Translations under genes and position numbers: made by a program
Notes under the pieces: generated by a model
The model's input: the letters and a program-made list of their open reading frames with translations, nothing else
The model's database searches: none
Told to the model about the DNA's origin: nothing
NCBI GenBank assembly: GCA_963760375.1
Contig: CAVXCS010000005.1
Span: forward strand, 1,364,001-1,428,000
DNA: 64,000 nucleotides
Reading direction: 5' to 3'
Source of the DNA: Pelagihabitans sp963760375
GTDB lineage: Bacteria; Bacteroidota; Bacteroidia; Flavobacteriales; Flavobacteriaceae
Part shown: positions 42,347 to 49,885 of the stretch, piece after piece
How positions within the stretch are numbered: the stretch's first letter is position 1
Layout: the number at the start of each line of letters is the position of its first letter

Positions 42347-45083
42347 AGGTTTTCTCGATTAGTTTTTGGGCAAAATCCATGATGACCTTCCAAAACGATT
42401 CCTCCTGCTCTTCTTGCTGTCCGATTTGTTCAAGATCTTCCTCTACCGGTTCCTCGGCCAATGCCATTTCGAAGTCGATATCGAAAATATTCAGGGATTT
42501 TTTAAAACAGACCTCCATTTCATTGATCAGGGGGTCGAATTCATTATCGGCTAAAACCGATTCAGGACCATTGCTACCCATATCGGTCATCACGTCCGCC
42601 GTATCGGGTTTGGCTGCCAATAGGGCTTCCAATGTCAACAGTGCCTTTGCCGCAAGTTCACGGATCTGGGGTTCTGGATCGTCCGACAATTCTTTTAGGA
42701 AAGCGACTTCCTTTTCGTCGCCCACAGTGGCTATCTCTTTAAGGAGAATCAATTTCGATTCGGTATCGGAGTGACGGAACAACTCGGAAAAAACACTGAA
42801 CTTCGGCAAGAAATTGTCCAGCTTAAACAATTCGGGATTGACAGGCATATCATCTGCCATAGGCTCAGAAAAACGAACCAGCAGGCCTGCGATACGCTCT
42901 TTTACAATGGTGTGTTCCGCGTTTGCCTGCAATTCCTTCAACAGTTCGATTTCCCTGCTATCCCCGAAAAGTTCGATATCTTCCAGCAGGTGCATTTGTA
43001 CTTCCACCTCCTTGTCATATGTTTTTCTAACTGGAATGGGCATCAATAATTTTTGGAAATCGGCCACCGTTTTAATGGGTTCGGATGGCGCTTCATATTC
43101 CTCTAAATGTTCTGGTTCTGGTTCCGGGTCTTGGTCAATGGGGTGGTCACTTCCCAATTGTTTCAGAAGCCATTCGGGCAATTGCAGATCGGCGATGGAA
43201 TCATCTTTGGGCAAAATTCCGGTATCGATATCAAGATCGTTCATGGCATCGAAGGGCGCCGGCAATATTATTTCATACAGAACCTCTAATTCCGTTATTG
43301 CCATGGGGATGTTCGTTTCTTCCGGCAACACGGGTATTAATTCATAGTCGACCTCCAACGACAAATAGGACTCTTCCCGGCTTGGAGCGTCATCCAACAC
43401 TTCTGCTTTGATAGGTTCCGAGTCTACCACAATATCCAGGAGCCCATCTGCCCCAACGCCGATATGCTCCGATTCGTCGGTAGTCGATACAATATCATCG
43501 ACATGGCTATCCGCCACGACCAAAGGCACAAAGTTGAGTTCTTCCTCCTTAAGGCCGAACCGCAATGGCTTTTTTGGTTCTTCGGCCTGCGTCAACGGTG
43601 GTTCACTTTCGATTTCCTCAAATACAACAGGTAGTTCGGCAATCGATATGGCCGGTACAGATGTTTCCTGCCCATCGCCTACCACATAGGGTAGGAAATC
43701 GATGGCGAAATCGATCTTTTGGGCTTCATCAGGGCATATCTTTTTGCCCTCCTGAGCGGCAACGGCTCCGGAAATGATTTCTTCGTTAAGGCAGACTTCA
43801 ATCTCGTTGAGGTTGGGCACTTCGGTTTTTGGCCCCAAGTCAATTTCAATTTCAGATATTATTTCGGCTTCTTCTTTGATGCCACCAGGTAATTCAATCG
43901 TTCCGGGGTCGGTTTCCACAGTATCGATAAATTCCTCCTCGAACAACCTTTCGTCGGGCATTTCCTTGATGTCTTTTGGAGCAAGGTCTTCCGGAATCAC
44001 ATATTTGCTCGTATCAACAATACCATCGGTCGGGAGAATGCTTTCGGGGCTGATCAAATTAATGGCGCTCAAGGCTTTGCTCCTTACCGTAAAATTGGCC
44101 TCCTTTTTTTCAATAAGGTTCAAGAATTCCAATTCTTTATCGGTGCCCAAACTGCCAATTGCATGAAGGATGGCGATCTTCACAACGGCCGTACAGCGCC
44201 AAAAAACAGTTTTTAAAGTATCCAAGGCTAGGGTCATGTGAAATGTCCTGATACAATCTATGGCCTCCAATTTAATTTGGTTGTTGCGATGTTTTACCAG
44301 TTCAATAATGGAGGCAGTGGCGTCGTTTTGATGAAAATGTTTGATCAATCGCAGGGCGAACAAGACCACATATTTATTTTTGGAGGTAAGCCACGCCTTG
44401 AAACTTGGTGGTAGATAATCTTCCCGGGTTCGGATCACTTCGAGCAACTTTAGTTGTTGCCATTCGGAAATCTTGTAGCGGGTAGTGTCCAAAAAATAGT
44501 CGAGCCCTTCCGGCTTTAGCGTCACCACCGCAATTTCGGCCTGCTTTCTTATGGTCGGACGTTTGTCATTGATAAATTTCGTCAGGAAGCCGTAGGACTC
44601 GGCAACCTCCATTTTTGTAAGCTCCAGTATCCCGTGGGAAACTATTTCCCATCGCCAGCTGCGGAGTTTTTTATAAGCGACAAGATGCAGCTCAAGATCT
44701 TTGTACAGCACCAATAACTTTGACAGTGAGCCGCCCGATAGGTCCATTCTGAGTTCCAACAAAATACCGGTCAGGACTTTTTGGTGAAACTCGCTTTTCA
44801 AAAGCGAACGCATTTCCATTTTCAGATGGGCGTAATCGATTTGTTCGGAAGTTGCCGCGTTCTTCTCGTGAAAGAGGAAGGCACTCACCATAGGCATCAG
44901 CTGTTTTCTTACCTGGTCGGTTCTTTTCGACGTTTTGGAAATAAAGTATTTGAAGATAAAGATGGCCACAAAATATATTGCGGAAAGCAAAACAAAGAGC
45001 ATGATCAAGTCCCAAAGCAAGTCGGTATGAAGCTTCGGGGCGGTGATCGCTGATATGGGATGATATGAATATTTAATAGCCAA
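42339..45083 (-). CDS. Membrane-anchored HEAT-repeat scaffold protein with acidic central region
   Basis: The 914-residue protein has one membrane helix near its N-terminus (residues about 25-48). HEAT-like helical repeats lie at about 90-330 (for example INDKRPTIRKQAEIAVVTL and VKIAILHAIGSLG), followed by a long acidic, low-complexity middle (about 340-690, rich in E, D, I and P). HEAT repeats return near 690-830 (KELSDDPEPQIRELAAKALL). It has no catalytic motif, which suggests a cytoplasmic scaffold for the synthase. The start is TTG at 45083, overlapping the receiver gene by 11 bases; no ATG precedes the helix. Confidence 0.8.
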   Translation of the reverse strand: MAIKYSYHPISAITAPKLHTDLLWDLIMLFVLLSAIYFVAIFIFKYFISKTSKRTDQVRKQLMPMVSAFLFHEKNAATSEQIDYAHLKMEMRSLLKSEFHQKVLTGILLELRMDLSGGSLSKLLVLYKDLELHLVAYKKLRSWRWEIVSHGILELTKMEVAESYGFLTKFINDKRPTIRKQAEIAVVTLKPEGLDYFLDTTRYKISEWQQLKLLEVIRTREDYLPPSFKAWLTSKNKYVVLFALRLIKHFHQNDATASIIELVKHRNNQIKLEAIDCIRTFHMTLALDTLKTVFWRCTAVVKIAILHAIGSLGTDKELEFLNLIEKKEANFTVRSKALSAINLISPESILPTDGIVDTSKYVIPEDLAPKDIKEMPDERLFEEEFIDTVETDPGTIELPGGIKEEAEIISEIEIDLGPKTEVPNLNEIEVCLNEEIISGAVAAQEGKKICPDEAQKIDFAIDFLPYVVGDGQETSVPAISIAELPVVFEEIESEPPLTQAEEPKKPLRFGLKEEELNFVPLVVADSHVDDIVSTTDESEHIGVGADGLLDIVVDSEPIKAEVLDDAPSREESYLSLEVDYELIPVLPEETNIPMAITELEVLYEIILPAPFDAMNDLDIDTGILPKDDSIADLQLPEWLLKQLGSDHPIDQDPEPEPEHLEEYEAPSEPIKTVADFQKLLMPIPVRKTYDKEVEVQMHLLEDIELFGDSREIELLKELQANAEHTIVKERIAGLLVRFSEPMADDMPVNPELFKLDNFLPKFSVFSELFRHSDTESKLILLKEIATVGDEKEVAFLKELSDDPEPQIRELAAKALLTLEALLAAKPDTADVMTDMGSNGPESVLADNEFDPLINEMEVCFKKSLNIFDIDFEMALAEEPVEEDLEQIGQQEEQEESFWKVIMDFAQKLIEKTYG

Positions 45084-45459
45084 CTTTGGTTTTGTTCAAT
45101 TCCCTGGATACCCTTATCAAGAGCTCAGCCGGACTCACCGGCTTTGAAATGAAGTCATTGGCACCCAATTCAAAAGCGCTCATCACATTTTCCTCATTGC
45201 CCGCCGAGGATATGATAATGACCGGTGTTGCCGAACCGAGTTCCTTTCGCACATAATCGAGCAGTTCGATGCCCGAGAAATAGGGCATCATGATATCGCT
45301 AATAATCATATCGGGCATGGACTTGGCCAACTGCGCCTTAACTTCCCTACCATCACGGCACCAGATCACCGTATAACCTCCTTTTTGCAACCGAAAGGTG
45401 AGTAAGGCCGCCAGCAATTCGTCATCATCTGCGAATAAGATCGTTTTCTGTCTTTCCAT
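45073..45459 (-). CDS. Stand-alone response regulator receiver (CheY-like)
   Basis: The 128-residue single receiver domain has the acidic pocket ADDD at residues 10-13, phosphoacceptor D55 in IISDIMMPYFSG, the switch serines near 84 and K106 in DFISKPVSPAELL. It has no output domain, so it should act by binding a partner, most simply the HEAT or synthase protein encoded next. It lies 4 bases after the hybrid kinase and overlaps the HEAT gene. The kinase's HPt domain is the obvious phosphate donor. Confidence 0.92.
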   Translation of the reverse strand: MERQKTILFADDDELLAALLTFRLQKGGYTVIWCRDGREVKAQLAKSMPDMIISDIMMPYFSGIELLDYVRKELGSATPVIIISSAGNEENVMSAFELGANDFISKPVSPAELLIRVSRELNKTKVGY

Positions 45460-45463
45460 CTGC

Positions 45464-47272
45464 TTATGGTTTTCTTAATTTTAACAGGGCCCCGTCTATC
45501 ATTTGTTCCACTTGGGGATAGGCTTCCAAAAATTCTTGGTATAGATTGTTCAGATAGGTCAAATCTTGGCCTTCCTTGCTGTTCTTGTGCATCAGTACCA
45601 CGATGTTGTGCAAATTGTCGGTTTGCATCATCGCCAGTCCCGATTTTATCTTGTGAAGGGCAAATTCAAGGGCCTTGAAGTCTCCTTTTTGAAGATGTCC
45701 CGAAGCGACCGTCATGAATTCGCTTACATTTTGTTTGAAGAGCAGTACCAGTTCTTCCACCAGTTCGATCTCGCCCATACAGTCTTCCAAAACCGCGTCC
45801 AAAGAAAATTCCGCTGCCACTGTCGCCACCTCTTCAACAGTGATGAGTTTTATACCGGCTTCCTCTTGATCAAGGTTGCCCTGCTTCTTATTTTTGACCA
45901 ATTTCAGCAACAACTCGTCCGGACTGTAGGGCTTCAAAATATAGTCGTTGATGCCGTTCAGTTCCGATTTTTCCTTATCGCGTATGCTAAAGTCTGCGGT
46001 AAGGGCGATGATGGGCACCTTGCAGATTGTCTCGTTTTGAACATGCCTGATGCGCTGGGCGATTTCAAAACCACTCATACCCGGCATCCGCAGATCCATC
46101 AGTACCACATCGATATGATGCCGGTTCAAGATGTTCAGTCCGTATTGGCAGTTGTCCGTGACAAAGGTCTTACAGCCCCATATCTTAAGCCTTTGTTCAA
46201 TAAGGCGCTGGTTCAGCAAATTGTCCTCAAAGACCAGAATGCCCATCCCTTTGACAAATTTTGCGCCCTCCTTAAGATGGTTGATGTTGTTGGCTTTCTT
46301 CGACAACTTGCTCTTTTCGCCTGCTTCAAATGGCAAATAGAATTTGAATGTGGTACCCTCGCCCAAGTTGCTCGATACTTTGATGTCGCCCCCTTGTTTT
46401 TGGATGATTTGCTTTACAATGGAAAGCCCCAGTCCGGTACCTCCGTAACGATCTGCATTGTGGTGGTTGACCTGTCTGAAGGCATCGAAAATGAACGGTA
46501 ACTGTGCTTCGTCTATCCCGATGCCATTGTCGGCCAAAATAAATTCTATGTTCATTTTAGGGTGATGATTTTTACCGAGCACGATTTTTAAAGTGATTTC
46601 CCCTTCTTCCACGAATTTGACGGCATTTCCTATAAGGTTCAGCAATACCTGGGATAATTTAGAGGGATCGCCCACTACTACTTCAGGAATGGCGGGATCC
46701 ATATCTACCTCGAGATGCACATTTTTGTTCACGATCAAGGTCTTGCAGAGGTAAACGATATCGCGTATCAGCGCATAGAAACTAAAATGAACCGATTCGA
46801 AGGGTTCAAGTCCGGCCGATAGTTTTGAATATTCCATGAGTTCGTTGATGATTTCCATCAGCGTATAGGAAGCAGATTCGATGGCATTGACTTTTTCGCG
46901 CTGGGTTGGACTAAGATCCTCCTCCTTCAACAGGTCGGTAAAACCGATAATACCGTTCAACGGGGTACGGATTTCATGACTTACCTGGGCGATGAACAGG
47001 CCTTCGCCGGTTTTAGGCTCCACCCTGGGCCGATTGGCCAACTGGGGATTGTGGGGTAGTGTTGAAAGATTATCACTGGGCTGTGCGAGTGCTAGTTGAC
47101 CATTGATCTTCTCTTCCAAAATAGACTTGAAGGAATCGAAAGCATTTTTTAATTGAACGGCATCGTTCGCTTCCAGGGTCTCAAAAGAAAATGCCTGGAG
47201 TAAATTCTGAATATGGGCAAGTTGGGCAAAAATATTGTTGGGTTTCAATGGGGGATCGATTTGGGTTACCAT
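45464..47272 (-). CDS. Soluble hybrid histidine kinase with receiver and HPt domains
   Basis: The 602-residue protein has no membrane helix and no recognisable sensor domain: an N-terminal helical region (1-90), HisKA with H99 in QVSHEIRTPLNG, HATPase (NLIGNAVKF, DNGIG, GGTGLGLSIV at about 213-286), a receiver with D393 in LMDLRMPGMSG, and an HPt domain with H540 in ALHKIKSG. This is a complete H-D-H phosphorelay in one chain, passing phosphate to the CheY-like protein next door. It is the first gene of the six-gene envelope operon. The signal is unknown and probably cytoplasmic. Confidence 0.92.
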   Translation of the reverse strand: MVTQIDPPLKPNNIFAQLAHIQNLLQAFSFETLEANDAVQLKNAFDSFKSILEEKINGQLALAQPSDNLSTLPHNPQLANRPRVEPKTGEGLFIAQVSHEIRTPLNGIIGFTDLLKEEDLSPTQREKVNAIESASYTLMEIINELMEYSKLSAGLEPFESVHFSFYALIRDIVYLCKTLIVNKNVHLEVDMDPAIPEVVVGDPSKLSQVLLNLIGNAVKFVEEGEITLKIVLGKNHHPKMNIEFILADNGIGIDEAQLPFIFDAFRQVNHHNADRYGGTGLGLSIVKQIIQKQGGDIKVSSNLGEGTTFKFYLPFEAGEKSKLSKKANNINHLKEGAKFVKGMGILVFEDNLLNQRLIEQRLKIWGCKTFVTDNCQYGLNILNRHHIDVVLMDLRMPGMSGFEIAQRIRHVQNETICKVPIIALTADFSIRDKEKSELNGINDYILKPYSPDELLLKLVKNKKQGNLDQEEAGIKLITVEEVATVAAEFSLDAVLEDCMGEIELVEELVLLFKQNVSEFMTVASGHLQKGDFKALEFALHKIKSGLAMMQTDNLHNIVVLMHKNSKEGQDLTYLNNLYQEFLEAYPQVEQMIDGALLKLRKP

Positions 47273-47449
47273 GGGCAGGAATCAATTCCTACATTTTTTC
47301 TCACTTTTTTTGAGGTTCAAAACTTCAGTTTCTATGTTTAAATCAGCCTAAAACTCCTTAATATATACCGGGTGCACAATAAAATGTTACCGGATGCCCT
47401 GAGATTGTTGTCAAATTGCTTTATTTGTAGGTCTAATATTTTGGCCCCT

Positions 47450-48739
47450 ATGAAACATTTCAGTCTATTCCTGTTGCCTTTATTGATATTTTCCTGTGCA
47501 AAAAGCGAAAAAAAACCTGAGGCAACCCTGGAAGAACGCGCCAGTAGAATCCATGAATCGGTAATCACGATCGATACCCACGACGACATCAACGTGAAAA
47601 ACTTTAGCGATAGCATCAATTATACCCAGCGTTTGGGGACGCAGGTGAACCTGCCCAAAATGAAAGATGGCGGCCTGGATGTGGCCTGGTTCATCGTGTA
47701 TACAGGACAAGACTCCCTCAATGCGGTGGCCTACGCAAAAGCGAAGGAAAATGCCCTATCGAAATTCGAGGCCATTCACCGGCTGTGCGAGGAAATCGCC
47801 CCCGACCAAATAGAACTGGCCCTAACATCGGCGGATGTGCGCAACATTGTTGCAAAGGGCAAAAAAGTGGCCATGATCGGGGTCGAAAACGCCTACCCCA
47901 TTGGTGAGGATCTTGGCGATATCGAAAAATATCATGAGATGGGGGCCCGCTACATGTCGTTGGCCCACAATGGCCATAGCCAATTCAGTGATTCGAATAC
48001 GGGGGAAGCCAATAACAAATGGCTACATAATGGTTTAAGTGAAACAGGTAAAGCCGCTGTAATAGAGATGAATAGATTGGGGATAATGATCGATGTGTCT
48101 CACCCATCCAAAGAAGCGATGGAACAGATGATCGCCCTCACCAAGGCACCCATCATCGCTTCCCACTCATCGGCCCGCGCCCTTTGCGATCATAGTCGGA
48201 ATTTGGATGACGACCAACTTCTTTTGATGAAGGAAAATGGCGGGGTAGTTCAAACCGTGGCCTTTGGCGCCTATCTTGATACCAAGAAAAATGATGCCAG
48301 GGCAGCCTATATGAAGGATTTTTATAAAAAAGTGGCCGATTCGATTGGGGTGGACTGGTATGAAATGAAGGATTTTTCTACGCTCACCGAAGCCCAACAG
48401 GAAGCCTTTATAGAAAATATCCCAAGGGTCCGTGCCTTGGCCGAGCAATTGGTAGCGGGCATACCGGATGCCCCGCCAGCCGTGAACGTGGCCGATTTTG
48501 TGGACCATATCGACTATATGGTGGAGGTGATGGGCATCGATCATGTGGGGATAAGCTCCGATTTTGACGGCGGCGGCGGTATTGAGGGCTGGAACGATGC
48601 CTCCGAAACCTTCAATGTAACCTTGGAACTTGTGAAAAGGGGTTATACCGAAGCGGAAATCGTCAAATTATGGGGCGGCAACCTGCTCAGGGTATTGGAC
48701 GAAGTACAGGCCGTGGCGAAAAAATTGCAGCAGGCCTAG
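47450..48739 (+). CDS. M19-family membrane dipeptidase lipoprotein
   Basis: The ATG at 47450 gives 429 residues beginning with a lipoprotein signal (lipobox LIFSC). The renal-dipeptidase-type metal site is visible: ITIDTHDDI (HxD) near residue 43, the bridging glutamate in IGVENAYP near 145, SLAHNGHSQF near 174, the histidine of DVSHPSKE near 220, ASHSSARAL near 240, and the C-terminal aspartate in ISSDFDGGG. It hydrolyses dipeptides in the periplasm, with a common taste for D-residues. It is divergent from the kinase operon, and its end overlaps the thioesterase gene by 4 bases. Confidence 0.9.
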   Translation: MKHFSLFLLPLLIFSCAKSEKKPEATLEERASRIHESVITIDTHDDINVKNFSDSINYTQRLGTQVNLPKMKDGGLDVAWFIVYTGQDSLNAVAYAKAKENALSKFEAIHRLCEEIAPDQIELALTSADVRNIVAKGKKVAMIGVENAYPIGEDLGDIEKYHEMGARYMSLAHNGHSQFSDSNTGEANNKWLHNGLSETGKAAVIEMNRLGIMIDVSHPSKEAMEQMIALTKAPIIASHSSARALCDHSRNLDDDQLLLMKENGGVVQTVAFGAYLDTKKNDARAAYMKDFYKKVADSIGVDWYEMKDFSTLTEAQQEAFIENIPRVRALAEQLVAGIPDAPPAVNVADFVDHIDYMVEVMGIDHVGISSDFDGGGGIEGWNDASETFNVTLELVKRGYTEAEIVKLWGGNLLRVLDEVQAVAKKLQQA

Positions 48740-49134
48740 CTTTCGGCGGCCGCCAACCGATCCTTAACAAACTCTATTTTCGACTTCCCGTGTGGCTTTG
48801 GTTTACCATCGTCTCCCAGATTGACCATGATGATATGATCGACCGTAACTATCGTCTCGTGGGTCATTTTATTGCGTACCTCACATTTCAGGGTCAAGGA
48901 CGACTTGCCGAATTTAACCACATCGATACCGATTTCAACGATATCGCCCTGTTGGGCCGTACTCATGAAGTTGACTTCCGACATGTATTTGGTGACCACT
49001 TTTTTGTTCTCGAGCTGAATGATGCTGTAAATGGCGGCCTCCTCATCGACCCAAGCCAGTACCCGGCCCCCAAAAAGGGTGCCATTGGCATTCAAATCTT
49101 CTGGTCTTACCCATTTTCTAGTATGAAATCGCAT
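48736..49134 (-). CDS. Hotdog-fold acyl-CoA thioesterase
   Basis: The 132-residue protein is a single 4HBT hotdog domain with the YciA/BACH-type helix motif NANGTLFGGRVLAWVDEEAA near residues 16-35, followed by strands with VNFMSTAQQGDIVEI. It has no signal, so it is cytoplasmic. Members hydrolyse fatty or short acyl-CoA esters as homo-oligomers. It converges on the dipeptidase gene with a 4-base overlap. Confidence 0.9.
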   Translation of the reverse strand: MRFHTRKWVRPEDLNANGTLFGGRVLAWVDEEAAIYSIIQLENKKVVTKYMSEVNFMSTAQQGDIVEIGIDVVKFGKSSLTLKCEVRNKMTHETIVTVDHIIMVNLGDDGKPKPHGKSKIEFVKDRLAAAES

Positions 49135-49581
49135 GGTGTTCCTGATTAAGATTCAACTAAATTACGAGGGAAAAGCGCCTAAAAGATGTAAAGGGGGAAG
49201 AATATTAAACCGATTTATCAAAAATGTAACCCGGACCGGTTTTTTAACCAACTTCTCAAAGAAGTCCCTGCGTGATTGCCAATCCAATATTTATACCGCA
49301 GAAATGCCGTTGTCATAAACTTAGCCTTCCGTATCCAGTTCAAGGAAGAATTGATGGAGAACCGTTTGAAAATAACTTAATAAAACGTAACGATACCTTG
49401 GCCAGAAAAGCTAGCCTAAGACTGCGTTCAGCGCACGAGCCGTTCAAATTTGGTACTGCAGCACTATTATTGCCAGCACAAAGTGAAGAAAGGCCTGTTT
49501 CGGCAATACCCAAATCTGGACCTCCAAAAGGTGTTCAAATGAAGATCGTCCCCGTGTCAACAAAAAAGTTTGACCAAAATA
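49135..49581. other. Gap without a convincing gene
   Basis: This 447-base stretch shows no family I recognise on either strand. One + frame (49272-49628) is open for 118 codons, but its composition looks random at the start and it runs across the end of the small secreted gene on the other strand, so I do not call it. The AT-rich part at 49135-49240 probably includes the promoter of the thioesterase gene. Confidence 0.4.
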
Positions 49582-49803
49582 TCAGGTTGTTGTACAAACT
49601 TTTGTCGGAATGGGCACCGGTACGCTAAAACCCACGCCATTGGGAATCCAAGTTAACACCCAAACCGTTTTACATTCCGTTGTAGGAAAATCGCGCCCTG
49701 TGGGACTATGGCTAGCACCATCGGCTCCCGACTGGGCATGGGCAATGGTCAACATCAAACCGCTCATCAAGAAGGCCAAGCTTATTATTATCGTTTTTTT
49801 CAT
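49582..49803 (-). CDS. Small secreted protein, 73 aa, two cysteines
   Basis: The ATG at 49803 opens a 73-residue protein with a textbook signal peptide (MKKTIIISLAFLMSG, cleaved near AHAQS at residue 24). The mature part is about 50 residues, with an SGADGASHSPTGRDFP start, two cysteines (TTECKTV and TKVCTTT) that could pair, and a hydrophobic proline-rich middle (WIPNGVGFSVPVPIP). A longer frame extends back into the PQQ gene and was rejected. It is downstream of the PQQ-propeller gene on the same strand and has its own promoter-like site. Family unknown. Confidence 0.65.
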   Translation of the reverse strand: MKKTIIISLAFLMSGLMLTIAHAQSGADGASHSPTGRDFPTTECKTVWVLTWIPNGVGFSVPVPIPTKVCTTT

Positions 49804-49839
49804 TGCAAGTATTTTTAGGTTGCACCTTGTTTTGAAACA

Positions 49840-49871
49840 TAAACATAGGGCTAAACGGAAAAAAAACCAAA
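49840..49871 (-). promoter_or_regulatory. Candidate Bacteroidota-type promoter for the small secreted protein
   Basis: Read on the - strand, TTTG (49871-49868) and TATGTTTA (49847-49840) are 20 bases apart and match the TTTG / TAnnTTTG consensus at all but the last base. The site is about 37 bases before the ATG at 49803, in the 82-base gap after the PQQ gene. Confidence 0.45.
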
Positions 49872-49885
49872 TCATACGTTCATTC

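Noticed and set aside
49272..49628. 118-codon open frame on the + strand
   Set aside because: No recognisable family, odd composition at its start, and it overlaps the end of a better supported secreted gene on the other strand.
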